A stretch of 64,000 nucleotides of DNA, taken from NCBI GenBank assembly GCA_037179335.1, contig JAKZHN010000002.1:62001-126000 (forward strand), given 5' to 3'. Numbering within the stretch: position 1 is the first letter of the stretch; every line of letters starts with the position of its first letter. Made by a program: the position numbers and the translations under genes. The notes below the pieces were generated by a model, which was not told the origin of the DNA, ran no database searches, and saw nothing but the letters and a program-made list of their open reading frames with translations. The DNA comes from Cyclaneusma minus. Lineage: Eukaryota; Ascomycota; Leotiomycetes; Marthamycetales; Marthamycetaceae. This document shows positions 24,929-34,982 of the stretch, in pieces.

Positions 24929-25390
24929 GGCGGCTCCTTCTTGGGGCTTGGAAGGTCGAGGATCGCGCAGCTAGGAAGTGGTGTGATAGGTATACCGCCG
25001 CCGCAGTAGGATTGCGTGTAGGTAAAAGGATACTGGACGGTCGATGGTAAAATATCGTGGTGGGAGGTCGACGCCTGGAAACGATGCTTTCGACCTTTGA
25101 GGTAGGTCAAAGTGGTTCCAGTGCAGGGAAAACGTTCTTCCGTTCCCCGACCACCGACGCAGGTGGATCTGAATATCCGAAATCAAGCTTCAAACGACAC
25201 CGCAACAAATACATGTACTCAACCCTTGGGAACCAATTTGCCTCGAGACGTAGTATTATTTTAATACACCAGATACCCTGACTGGGACGTCTAACGACTA
25301 AAGACTCCGGGTCCACTGTTTATTATCACTTACAAACCTCTCCGGTGACCATTTCACTTCTTCACTTGTGTCCGGTCTATTCCCGCCACC
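24929..25390. promoter_or_regulatory. Shared divergent promoter, PRP3 / LENG1-like gene
   Basis: 462 bases between divergent start codons must contain both promoters. The sequence is mixed, with no TATA box or strong repeat that I can see. Confidence 0.45.
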
Positions 25391-26350
25391 ATGCCACTGC
25401 ACCTACTGGGCAAGAAATCCTGGAACGTCTACAATGCGGACAACATTGCCAAAGTCAAACGTGATGAAGCTTCTGCAAAAGCGAGAGAGGAGGCCGAGGA
25501 GCAGCAAATGCAGGTTGAAGATGCTGAGAGACGTATCAAGATATTACGGGGCGAAGACCCAGGACCCGAGGCACCCCTACCTTCAAGGAACGATGCAGAT
25601 TACCAAGACCGCCGTTCTTCTAGAGCCAAGGGGAGTGAGTCGAGGAAGAGACATCGGGATGAATTTGAGGAGGCAGCGGCACGTCAAGATACGAGTCACC
25701 GGACTTTGAAGATGGTTTCCAGCGATAAGCCGTTAGTCGACCATGCTGGGCATATTGATCTCTTCCCACAGAAAAACTCGTCTAAGGGAGTAGAAAAGAA
25801 TGCTGAAGCCGAAGCAGAAGCGAAGAAGAAGCGCGAAGAGCTTGAAGCTCAATATCAAGTGCGATTCGCCGATGCTGCAGGTTTCAAGCAAGGACTGAGT
25901 GATCCCTGGTACTCGAAGAAGAGGAAGGCAAAAGACCGCGACGATATCGAAGACGCTCCCGGCAAAGATGTGTGGGGAAATCAAGATCCACGAAGGAAGG
26001 ATAGGGGAGCGGCCAGGATAGTTGCGGATGATCCTCTGGCAGCTATGCGGAAAGGGGCAGCAGCAGCCCGTAATGTCGAGAAAGAGAGAAAGCGTCAGCA
26101 GGAGGCATGGAAGAAGGAAATGGACGAGTCACTGGAAGTTGAGCGTCACAAGTCGAAGCGAAAAAGGAGACACCGAGACAAGAACGACGTTGACGATGAA
26201 GACAGCCTGGAAGGATTCTCCCTGGATCGATCTGCAAGGTCTCCCTCTCGCGATGAACATCGGCATAAAAGAAGACATCGTCACCGGTCATCTCACGGCT
26301 CTCATAGACACAGAAGCAGAGAACCTGATAGACGACGGACTTTTCATTAG
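25391..26350 (+). CDS. CIR N-terminal domain protein, LENG1-like, 319 aa
   Basis: The first 50 residues (MPLHLLGKKSWNVYNADNIA, then KVKRDEASAKAREEAEEQ) form a CIR_N domain like that of human LENG1. CIR_N occurs in proteins that associate with the spliceosome or with corepressors. The rest is charged, with coiled-coil-like Glu/Lys/Arg helices. A conserved-looking motif around AGFKQGLSDPWYSKKRKAK is followed by an Arg/His/Ser-rich tail (KRRHRHRSSHGSHRHRSRE) resembling RS-type splicing proteins. Single exon. The start follows a short leader (cgccaccatg) with a good Kozak-like context. Its divergent placement against PRP3 fits a nuclear RNA-processing role, but that function is inferred. Confidence 0.85.
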   Translation: MPLHLLGKKSWNVYNADNIAKVKRDEASAKAREEAEEQQMQVEDAERRIKILRGEDPGPEAPLPSRNDADYQDRRSSRAKGSESRKRHRDEFEEAAARQDTSHRTLKMVSSDKPLVDHAGHIDLFPQKNSSKGVEKNAEAEAEAKKKREELEAQYQVRFADAAGFKQGLSDPWYSKKRKAKDRDDIEDAPGKDVWGNQDPRRKDRGAARIVADDPLAAMRKGAAAARNVEKERKRQQEAWKKEMDESLEVERHKSKRKRRHRDKNDVDDEDSLEGFSLDRSARSPSRDEHRHKRRHRHRSSHGSHRHRSREPDRRRTFH

Positions 26351-26627
26351 GTCATTAGCAGCAGGCCAGTAGGACTGATTAGAACACATTGATATTTCTC
26401 TGACTGACGGAATCCATCTTAGCTTTTAACTTCATGCTTTCTTGAAACCGCCCTGCCAACTTAACGCAAAGTTTTGAGTGGTAATGGATGGCTGGGCGGA
26501 TAAAGACTCCAGTGAATCCCCAAGGACAATGCCATGAGTACCATAGAACCACTAGCATCCTACAGCAGAGGCTTCTCCACCCCTCGATAGTTCCCCCTAG
26601 ACGCCTGTGACTGGAATCCACAAACCT

Positions 26628-27290
26628 CTATACCCAGTTACCCCTTGGCGCCATCTTATTCTTCTTCTCCAACTTTTCCCACGGATTGCTGACGAAACTT
26701 GGATCAAAGTAGCCCAGATACCAGAGATCGTTCCGCTCTCCTTGTCTACCAAACTGCCGACCACCCGGTTTCGCTGGAAGTGGATGAAATTCTTGTGGCT
26801 GGTATTGTGGAGGCGGAGGAGCTGCGAACGTTGGACCAGCACCGATGACATTCGCTGGCACAGCTGCAGTTCCTGGAGTCGTCTGTAAACCTAGAATAGC
26901 GTCGATCTTCGCCTGTGCAATACTAGCTTCCTCAGCAGGAGCAGGTGCGCTGGTGTCCACATAATTTGGCACTGCCTCTTCCTCTTCCTCAATCTCAATC
27001 TCATCCTCGTTCCTCTCCTTGTCTCCGCCTTGGTTCGTTTCAGATTCTTGCTGTGGCGCTGAGTTGTCAACATCCGAAGTCGCGCTGGTCCCCAGAGTCC
27101 GTGGCTTTCCTAGAGGGATGTTGTTTCCACCGCTGCTGAACTTCGGTACTGGCTTCTCGGCGTCCACAATCGCGTCTGTTTTGGGATTGAATTTTCGTTT
27201 CTTGTTGGGCTGGGTGCCGAAGGAGGAGAAACCCATTGCTGCGGCCATGGCATCGGCTTCTTCGTCGGAGTCTACGTATGACGGATCCAT
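26628..27290 (-). CDS. Conserved-looking small acidic protein, unknown function, 220 aa
   Basis: I do not recognise a named family. The start at 27290 (MDPSYVDSDEEADAMAAAMG) was chosen over an in-frame Met at 27689 because the extra 133 residues look like leader. The N-terminus has an ordered motif (GFSSFGTQPNKKRKFNP). The middle is acidic and low-complexity (DEIEIEEEEEAVPNYVDT), followed by a Pro/Gln segment. The C-terminus is compact and aromatic (RNDLWYLGYFDPSFVSNPWE), which looks like a short interaction motif. A KKRKF basic cluster suggests nuclear location (inference). It is divergent from the calycin-like gene. Confidence 0.75.
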   Translation of the reverse strand: MDPSYVDSDEEADAMAAAMGFSSFGTQPNKKRKFNPKTDAIVDAEKPVPKFSSGGNNIPLGKPRTLGTSATSDVDNSAPQQESETNQGGDKERNEDEIEIEEEEEAVPNYVDTSAPAPAEEASIAQAKIDAILGLQTTPGTAAVPANVIGAGPTFAAPPPPQYQPQEFHPLPAKPGGRQFGRQGERNDLWYLGYFDPSFVSNPWEKLEKKNKMAPRGNWV

Positions 27291-27984
27291 AGTGGGAGGA
27301 GCGATAGTAAGACGCGGAGAAGATGGCACTGGGACTGAGAAGCAGCTTTTCGTGATGGTGGGTTCTCGGCGACTGTGAATGACCGAGGTTGTGTTGTTCG
27401 GTGGTATGGAGGGGCTGTCTGAGGTTTCTGAGCTTCGAGTTCGGTTACAGTCAGATGGGCGGGAACGGCTCTCAAAATTTATATCGAGCTTTCGAGTTTG
27501 TCGATATTGGGTTTGATGTAAGAGAGAGCGTCCATTGCTTCGCTTCAGCCTTGCGCCTTGCTCGACGTCGGTGCTTGTGTTTATCCGAGTCTGGCTGCGT
27601 AACAGAAGCAAGGGTGGCACGGCAAAGAGTTTCATACTTCGCTGGATTCCTATATTAGCGACAGTTCTCGAAATTATTCTCGATAACACATTGAATACAT
27701 CGATGTGGATTGTGGCCGTTCTGAACCCATGGAAAACTCCAAATAACCAAAAACATCCAATACTACTAACTACTCCACACCGTGCACCAAAGCCTTCAAC
27801 CTAGAGCGGATCAAGGGAGACTTAGCCGGCATTACTATCAGATCCAATTTCTATTTTGTGGCTCGATTCACAAAAATTCCGTCTTCCTGAAGGCGAAAAG
27901 CTTTCTCTGGTTTCCATCAACTCCTCTCCCGGCGAGCTTGAGTTCCATCCCAGCGTCATACCGATCTCCCACCAACCACCAAAT
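27291..27984. promoter_or_regulatory. Divergent upstream region, two small unknown genes
   Basis: About 690 bases between divergent starts. Upstream extensions of both frames run into it but are low-quality. No repeat, TATA box or RNA gene is recognised. Confidence 0.4.
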
Positions 27985-28566
27985 ATGGCGTCTTCCATCA
28001 CCCTTCGCCTGCCCACAACCATATCCGCCCCCACCCCCAGCTCAACCTTCACAGCACCCTCCATCCCCTGGCTCACCGGCACCTGGCACGTGACGCACTC
28101 CACGCTCCCCATGTGGAAGAAATCCCGCAACGTCTGCATCACCTACAAACCACTCGAATCCCCCAGTTCCACCTCCAGCAAATCCACAGAAACCGTTCCG
28201 CGACTCGACGACCTAGTAACCTACCGATCCCACTCATCCCCCAAGCTCAAGACTGTAGCGGGTATCGACACAGCCTCTGGCCTGGGTGCCTGGGACTGGC
28301 GTGGCAAGGGCTGGCTCAAGATAGCGAGCTCGCATTGGGAGGTGTTGGGTTATGGTGGGGAGGAAGGAGAGGAGCAGTGGGTGGTTACGTATTTTGCGAA
28401 GACGCTGTTTACGCCGGCGGGTATTGATGTCTATAGTAGGAGGAAAGAGGGGCTAAGTGCGGCGACGCTCGAGGGAATCAAGGAGGCGTTGAAGGCCTTG
28501 GATGCGGAGAGTTTGAAAATTTTGGCTGGGCAGCTTTTCGAGATTAAGAGTGATGGTGGAGAATAG
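27985..28566 (+). CDS. Small fungal protein, possibly calycin/lipocalin-like, 193 aa
   Basis: Start at 27985 (MASSITLRLP), preceded by caaat. An in-frame Met at 27856 would add 43 leader-like residues. The core reads IPWLTGTWHVTHSTLPMW near residue 30, then LDDLVTYRS, GIDTASGLGAWDWRGKGWLK and WVVTYFAKTLFTPAGIDVYS. The opening G-x-W motif followed by alternating beta-strand-like segments is what lipocalin/calycin-type barrels show, but this fold assignment is my inference from pattern alone. No signal peptide or membrane segment is seen, so it is probably cytosolic. It is convergent with SPB4, separated by only 128 bases. Confidence 0.75.
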   Translation: MASSITLRLPTTISAPTPSSTFTAPSIPWLTGTWHVTHSTLPMWKKSRNVCITYKPLESPSSTSSKSTETVPRLDDLVTYRSHSSPKLKTVAGIDTASGLGAWDWRGKGWLKIASSHWEVLGYGGEEGEEQWVVTYFAKTLFTPAGIDVYSRRKEGLSAATLEGIKEALKALDAESLKILAGQLFEIKSDGGE

Positions 28567-28694
28567 GGGGCGCTTTTGTTTGCGTTGTCACGCCTGCTGC
28601 AGTTGCGGGATAGGAACTCATGGATCTGCAGGTCTGGCTTGCACAGAAATGGCTCTTTGCGATGTCCTTTACATTATACCCTGATAGTAATATG

Positions 28695-30597
28695 CTAGTC
28701 CGAGAAGCCTTCGAATTCATCGTCTCTTGGCTTCTCCTTCTTGAGCTTTTGCAGCAACTCCTGCACATTTTTCTCCTTTTCCAGCTCAGCCGGCGTCAGG
28801 TTTTTCAGCCTCTTTGCTTCTTGTCTCCGGTGCTTCTTGTCTCTCCTTTCTTCTCTGGCCTCTTTTTGTTCATGCTTGTGACTCCACGCCGTTTCTCTTT
28901 TCCTCTTCTTCATGATATCGTTCGTCGGAGAAGGCCTCACTTCATCCTTGCTCTGCTCAAGAGCAGCAAGTCGGACCTTTTCGCGCTCCTTATCTTTGTA
29001 TGCATACGTTGCCATATCAATATCAAGCCCTAGCTTTTTGTCACCCTCCCAGGTCTTCAACTCAGGCATTTTCGGCATGTGAACAAGCCCCCAGGCATGG
29101 CCCAAGTCTTCCCAGTCAAGATCTGCCACCCGGAAGATACTGCTGGCTTGGTGTTTCGAATACGACCGCACCCAACTGACGAATGCTTTTCGGCCTTTGT
29201 CGTGTAGTGCCCTGTCTGTCAGAACTTTCTTTCGCATTTTTGCGGTGGCCTCCCTGGCTTCTTCGTCGGTGACTTTAAGAGCAGGTTTGATGAGAGGAGT
29301 AATTGGGGTTTTTCTGACTTGAAGGAACGAGACATAATCTTCTTCGCGGCCTGGCTGTAAGAACACGACGCTGAGCCCTTTGCGGCCTGCTCTCCCTGCT
29401 CGACCACAACGATGGATGAATACCTTGGGGTCAGAAGGAGGATCTATTTGAACAACCAGATCGACTTGGGGGATGTCCAACCCACGAGCTGCGACATCTG
29501 TAGCCAGAAGTATCGTGGGCGATAGAGCGTTCTTAAATTTCTCGAAATTCTGCGTCCGAACCTTTGCCGGGTGATTTCCATGTAATGGAACAAAACCAAA
29601 GCCTTCAGGCAAAATCGTAGGCAATACATGCTGAAAATAGTCCACTGCTGCACAGGTAGAGACGTAGGCAATAATCTTCTGCGGGGTAGGTTCGAGCTTC
29701 GCTAAGAGACTGGCCAGCATCGGCAGCTTTTTGCTCGGAGGTGTAAGCAGATAGCTCATCTGAAGACTTGTGGGCGTCCGTTTGTCAGCCCCTCCGGCTC
29801 CCTTCACCTTTACAGCGATTTTGACGGGATTTCTCAAGCCCACTCGGATGATTTCTCCCACAGCTTCGCTCATACTTGCACTGAAAAGCCCAGTTCGTCG
29901 CTGCTTGGGGAGGCGAGCCAAAATCCGTTGCAAGTCATCTTTGAATCCCATGTCGAGGAGCCGATCAGCTTCGTCTAAGACTAGAACCTCAAACGATGAT
30001 TGCGGGCAGTGGACATGAGGGGAAGATAGAAGATCGAGCAGCCTTCCAGGAGTAGCGACCAGTAAGTTGGGGCTGTTGCGGAGAAAGTCGCTCAGGTCTT
30101 GCGCCGGGGTCGTGTTCCCGCCCAGAAGCAGCTGCGGAACGACCCTCAACTCGGGCTTATAGCTCGAGGATGTGCCTTCTGGCGGATTGATTGCAGCCGC
30201 CGACGCCGCATGGAAGGCGAGCAAAGAGAGGAGAACCGAGTGTATTTGGGTCGCAAGTTCTCGAGTCGGCGAAACGATGATTGCGCCAACGTGGTGTTTC
30301 TTCAAGGGTTCCTCCAGTCGTAGCAGTTTCTCCACCACTGGTATAAGAAAGGCCAGTGTCTTCCCACTACCCGTAACAGCCTGTTTTAGTGTTAGCAGAA
30401 TCGCATGTCAAAGTTTGGGGTGGCCATACTTCGACGACGACATCCTTGTGTCCCATAAAAAGCGGAATCGTCGAGGCTTGAACAGGCGTCATTCGGTCGA
30501 AGCCCATGGTAGAAATGGCGTCGAGCAGCCATTCTGCCAGAGGAGGCGTCAGGGCATCCCAAGCCCGGGGGTCCTTCTTGGGCGCTTGCTCAGCCAT
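28695..30597 (-). CDS. SPB4: Spb4 ATP-dependent DEAD-box RNA helicase, 617 aa
   Basis: DEAD-box helicase of the Spb4/DDX55 class, needed for 60S pre-ribosome maturation in the nucleolus. Minus-strand exons are 30597-30430 and 30380-28695, with a 49-base phase-0 intron (gtatgg...aacag) inside the Walker A region: VVVE joins AVTGSGKT. Motifs in order: TPVQASTIP (Q motif), AVTGSGKT, PTRELA, ATPGRLLDLL, VLDEADRLLDMGF, SAS (motif III, usually SAT), ATDVAARGLDIP and HRCGRAGRAGRKG. A lysine-rich C-terminal tail follows the Spb4-type extension. Length is close to yeast Spb4 (606 aa). Confidence 0.95.
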
Positions 30598-31076
30598 ATC
30601 TGGAGCTGGTTTGACTATGTTCAGACATGCGTTGTCGAGGGCTGTCTGTTTGACTTTACAGGTAGAAAAAAGTGGTGGTTATCGCAGGCATGTGGCCCGT
30701 GCGCGCTTATCACACGCGCCTCTAGTCTTTTCGGCTGCGCTTCTGACGTTCACGCCCTCTCGCGTGCCACTATGTAATTTTCTTGGTTGATCGAACCGTC
30801 TGAAACTGTCATCCTACGACACGCGAACACTTCATGGCCCTCACACAACCCGATTCATCTGGCTGACCCTTATAACATGCAGAGCCCGACCGCTGCTCTG
30901 CACGAATGTTGACGTTCACGACCACCTTTCCTTTTGTTCAGCCCGCCATCTTTCCCCGCGCATCGCGGAAGGACAAACATCAACTCCAATCCTGTCTGTG
31001 TCTCTCAGTCATTTCGGTCCACCGCCTTGTGGCTGGTCTGGTCCCGTCGCCCGTCCTGCCTCCCTTTACTCCCACA
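30598..31076. promoter_or_regulatory. Shared divergent promoter, SPB4 / DGK1
   Basis: 479 bases between divergent starts. The DGK1-side leader from about 30900 is CT-rich. It carries an upstream in-frame Met at 30906, rejected as the start because the intervening residues are leader-like. Confidence 0.4.
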
Positions 31077-32234
31077 ATGTCGAGTCGTGTAGTTCCGAGC
31101 ACTCCGAGGGTCATATCTCCGTCGCCGACCCCCTCCGAACGTCAAGACTCGGATGGCTACTTTGCGCCGGTGACCCGTTCAGCTGCGCGCAAGCTCCGCA
31201 ATGCGTCTGCACCAATTGACGAGGAGATAGACTCGGATACGCCACAGTTACCTCCAGACCTGAGAAGAGCACGGCGCACGAGTCGAAGTCCTGTCAAGAC
31301 ACGAAAGGCTGGTGGTCTATCCGCGTCAAGAGCCGCGCCAGTGCCTGTACCAGAGTCACTCAAGATCCCGCCCAACGACAAAGCTTCGAATGGGCACTTA
31401 TCACCCGAGAGCGCAAGCCCTGGATGGAGCTGGCGCGACTTGAGCCGGAGTCCTAGTCCATTAGGTCTGATACCCATCCACCGACAATGGCGCACTCTCG
31501 TGCACAAACATGAGGTTCCTCGGAAAGTACTACATGTTTCCATCGGTTTCTTCACCATATGGTTTTATATCTCGGGTGTCCAACCGAATGCGATCACCCC
31601 ATGGCTGGTTTCCGCCCTCATTCCCATCGCCACTGTCGACTATTTGCGGCTCCACTATCCCTCCCTTAACCGCTTCTATGTCCGGATGATGGGTGCGCTC
31701 ATGCGCGAAACCGAGTACGATGGGTGGAACGGTGTAATCTGGTATTTGCTTGGAGCTTTTCTGGTACTCCACTTCTTCCCCAAGGATATCGGGGTGATGG
31801 GAGTGCTGTTGCTGAGTTGGTGTGATACCGCCGCCAGTACATTGGGGCGGGCTTATGGTCGCTTCACTCCGCGTATTCGACGAGGCAAGTCTCTTGCTGG
31901 ATCTCTGGCAGCATTCGCGGTCGGTGTAGCCACAGCTGCCGGATTTTGGGGGTGGCTTGCCCCTCGCACAGGTCCCTTTGTGGACGACGTTAACTGGCCG
32001 TTTATGTTTTCGGGTCAACTGAGCTTGCCCGGTGCTGTCCGTAGCGTCCTTGGTCTCGGCGAGGCTCAGTCTACTGTCACCGGCGGATTGGCCCTGGCTA
32101 TCATGAGCGCGGTGACGGGCTTCATAGCCTCGGGCAGTGAAGTAATTGACCTCTTCGGATGGGATGACAACTTAACGATACCAGTACTCAGCGGACTCGG
32201 GATTTGGGGCTTCCTCAAGGTGTTTGGGAACTAG
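31077..32234 (+). CDS. DGK1: Dgk1-type CTP-dependent diacylglycerol kinase, 385 aa
   Basis: ER/nuclear-membrane enzyme that uses CTP to turn diacylglycerol into phosphatidate, opposing the Pah1 phosphatase. Start at 31077 (MSSRVVPSTPRV). The first 140 or so residues are Ser/Pro/Arg-rich and disordered, with SRSPSP phosphosite-like motifs. The CTP-transferase-like membrane domain begins at about HEVPRKVLHVSIGFFTIW and has several hydrophobic segments. It carries the family motifs RETEYDGWNGVIWYLLG, SWCDTAASTLGRAYG and GKSLAGSLAAF, and ends GIWGFLKVFGN. The C-terminal domain matches Dgk1/Hsd1; the long N-terminal tail is as in other filamentous fungi. Dolichol kinase Sec59 shares the fold, but the motif wording and length favour Dgk1. 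Confidence 0.92.
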   Translation: MSSRVVPSTPRVISPSPTPSERQDSDGYFAPVTRSAARKLRNASAPIDEEIDSDTPQLPPDLRRARRTSRSPVKTRKAGGLSASRAAPVPVPESLKIPPNDKASNGHLSPESASPGWSWRDLSRSPSPLGLIPIHRQWRTLVHKHEVPRKVLHVSIGFFTIWFYISGVQPNAITPWLVSALIPIATVDYLRLHYPSLNRFYVRMMGALMRETEYDGWNGVIWYLLGAFLVLHFFPKDIGVMGVLLLSWCDTAASTLGRAYGRFTPRIRRGKSLAGSLAAFAVGVATAAGFWGWLAPRTGPFVDDVNWPFMFSGQLSLPGAVRSVLGLGEAQSTVTGGLALAIMSAVTGFIASGSEVIDLFGWDDNLTIPVLSGLGIWGFLKVFGN

Positions 32235-34243
32235 ATGGTAATAATGGGCCGGTGCCGGAGTTGTTTGTACACATAGAAAAGATACCACCGTCAAATGATC
32301 GCCTGTACAGCATTTCCAGCAGCCATCTTCCTTTGCTCGCACTCTCACGATCTTCGTTGCAGGAGGGGGGGCATGGTTCCACGGCCATGGCTCGCAACAG
32401 CCAGCTTCCGCGACAAACTGCTTGCTCCCCTCTAAAGCCGGCCCATGCCGGCTGTTTGCAAAGCGAAAAGGCTCAGGCGGCGATGATATTCAATCCATGT
32501 CATGAATAAGCCTGCATGCAGGGCATCCTTCGATTGCTGTGCTGGCGCGACTTCAACGGCTCCTCACCCGCCCTACATGAGACGGCGAGACAGCTAGCTG
32601 GCCATTGGCGTCCCGAAACAAGGCGACATTGAGCCATTGGCAAATAGGAGAGCCTGGGGCCGGACAATGGAAAAATACGTAAGGCAGGTGCCTCGTCTGA
32701 CCACTCGAGGGCAGCTTAGGGGTGGCGGTCGAAGGCAGGGCTGCGGGCCGCGAAGCGTTTGGGTTGCGGGTTGCACGCAAAATCTTAGGATGAAGTGAGT
32801 TGGCATGCATATTTGATATGCACAGCAGCTGGACAACATGTGGTGGCGTGCGGTTCTCCGAGGGTACATAGGCGTTTCCGGGTCGTTTTAAGGACGTATG
32901 CAGCGCTGTCCGACGTTGATGTAGCGATACGACGAATGGGATATTATCACTAATTGATGTCGAGAACCGGCAGCTATCTCTTGGATTCATAAGAGATCAG
33001 CAAGCAGAAAGGTCGGCTGCTTTCGGATAGTCCGCCTCAAAGTCAAAGGTCGGCCGAGTCGTGTCTGGCTGGCAACCTGTAGGGACAAAAGCATGCACTC
33101 CAGATGGAACGCAGCAAAAGCGGCGCCATTCAGTATGGCAGATTCCAAAGGGATAATAATGCTACAACTCAATACTTACAATCCGTACAGCACTACATGT
33201 ATGTGGTGGCCGTTTTGGCGGCCCGGCTAGGCTCGTGGTGCCTGAGGACTAAAAACATGGCGGCGGGGGACTTCCGCTAGCGGATCTTTTTTGGCCGAAC
33301 AATTTTATTCAGAGTTCACATCAATGATCAAACGGGAGACCTGACTGAAGTGGCACCGCTTAACCTTTGACTTTGGCCCTGCTGCTGGTCCCAGTTCAAG
33401 TGACGCTATGCGGTACGGCGAGTAATGTATCCCGCTGTCCTTTGTTTCTTGTGCCCACACTTGGAGGAGCGGCCATGAAGCATGCAGCGCGGCCTGATAT
33501 GTGATTGGCAACGGCTCCCCATTGACAACATACATAGCATCGAGCCAGCCTCAGCCTCCGATGAACCCTCCCTATGCCAGCACAGGACAACCTCCACTAC
33601 TCTCCACCACACCGGGACTCGTCACTGCCTTGACCCTCCCTCTGTCGCTGCTTTTGCTGCCTGCTAGCCCTGCCGCGCTTGCTCGTTTGCTCCTTGGATC
33701 GTCATCTGCTGTCCCATCCGCCAGCTGTCCGACCTCCATATTCTTGCTTCCCCTTTCCATTTGCCTCCGAGCCCACCAGTCCCCCGCTGGCGTGATACAT
33801 GCACTCTCCAATGGCCATCGAGGAGCAAGCAAGACGCTTTTGTCTAGACCAATCCCCTGGCCTGTGCCAGCCAGCGTGGCCCGGGATCTGTGCAGCTAGA
33901 GCTGTTCTCCATGGATCTTCGAGGGATATCCCCAGGCCGGATATGGAGACAAGCGGTCAGAAAGTCTGATCATCACACCAGACTCGTCCCAAGCTCGAGC
34001 GGGGTTGTCAGGTTGGCCCGAGACTGACTCCAGCCCCCGGGTGCTCGTGGATTGCGGGAGCTAGACGTGGAGAACGCCTATAAAAGGTAGAGTCCGTGTC
34101 AGATTCTCAAAGTTTTCTTCTTCCTTCTTTTCCTTTCATCCACAAGCCCACTCCAGCAGACACTACTTGATCTCACCCTTCTTTGTTCCCCATTGCCGCA
34201 CCACTGTTCCACACTGGCACCTACAGCTCCTTAGCACTTCATC
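32235..34243. promoter_or_regulatory. 2-kb non-coding region upstream of the coiled-coil gene
   Basis: No gene is supported. Open frames around 33501-33899 are low-complexity and unconvincing. The last 200 bases look like a strong regulated promoter: a TATA box at 34079-34086, then a pyrimidine-rich leader (tcttcttccttcttttcctt, 34115-34134) leading to the start codon. The length of upstream sequence is unusual for this otherwise compact region. Confidence 0.5.
34079..34086 (+). promoter_or_regulatory. TATA box (tataaaag)
   Basis: Consensus tataaaag lies about 157-165 bases upstream of the start codon at 34244, with a CT-rich tract about 35 bases downstream where fungal transcription starts usually fall. 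It is the clearest TATA element in the gene-containing part of the window. Confidence 0.6.
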
Positions 34244-34982
34244 ATGTCTTACTATACCCAACCCTACTACCAAAGCACGCCCATCAATGTGCCAACCAAG
34301 GGACAGTCATACGATGAGGCTCAGTCCTACCTCCAGCCGACCGGTTGCGTCTATGGCGTCTCACCACCCGAAGCCGCCGAATCGGTTTCCACGGGCTCTG
34401 GCGTCCCATCCTACGGCAATTCGTCCTATTCTGCGGCATCCAGCAACTACGCCGGCAGCACGAGCGAGTTCGACAGCACCTGCGGCAGCGGCGTCGACTT
34501 GCACGAATACATGCAAGATCGCTTCAGCAACGCCTTCGACCCGCTACCCCTGGATCGCAGCTTGGTGACCCAGGCTCAAACGTACGTCTCCTTTTCCACA
34601 TCTTCAGAACATAGAACTCTGCGATTGACACATTTTCAGATCTGGTAAACTCAATGCGAAGCAACGTGAGATTCTCGAGCTGCAGGCAAAAGCACAGGCT
34701 CGCTTGGCGAAATCGAGAGCTCGGTTCGCCGAGGGAATGCAAGATGCAAAGGAAGTGAAGAGGGACTTGGAATGGACGCAAAAGCGCGTAACGTGAGTTA
34801 TGCTCCCAGCTCCACATTCCACTACAGGCTGTGCATTCTTCCCGCAGAGATACCAGCATCTTCCTGAAAAGCTGGAACTTCGAAATTGACAAACGAACAG
34901 AGCCCTCAAAACAAAAGCCTCCCGCAAACACCCCAAAGAATACAAGAAAGCCCACGACCGCTACCCAAGCCCAGAATACTAG
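34244..34982 (+). CDS. Small coiled-coil protein of unknown function, 190 aa
   Basis: Exons are 34244-34581, 34640-34792 and 34901-34982, with introns of 58 bases (gtacgt...ttcag) and 108 bases (gtgagt...aacag), both phase 2. The N-terminal 110 residues are Tyr/Ser/Gln-rich and probably disordered (MSYYTQPYYQSTPINVPTKG). The second exon encodes a charged helix likely to form a coiled coil (LNAKQREILELQAKAQARLA through RDLEWTQKRVT). The third gives a basic tail (KTKASRKHPKEYKKAHDRYP). I do not recognise a named family. A TATA box, long upstream region and CT-rich leader suggest strong, regulated expression. A second in-frame acceptor at 34847 would give a different C-terminus ending at 35181. 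Confidence 0.72.

Noticed and set aside
27291..27689. Longer N-terminus for the small acidic protein
   Set aside because: The extra 133 residues are Arg/Ser/Thr-rich leader-like sequence overlapping the divergent promoter.
33501..33899. Plus-strand frame upstream of the coiled-coil gene
   Set aside because: Low-complexity Leu/Ser/Pro composition, overlapped by an equally long antisense frame, no motif.
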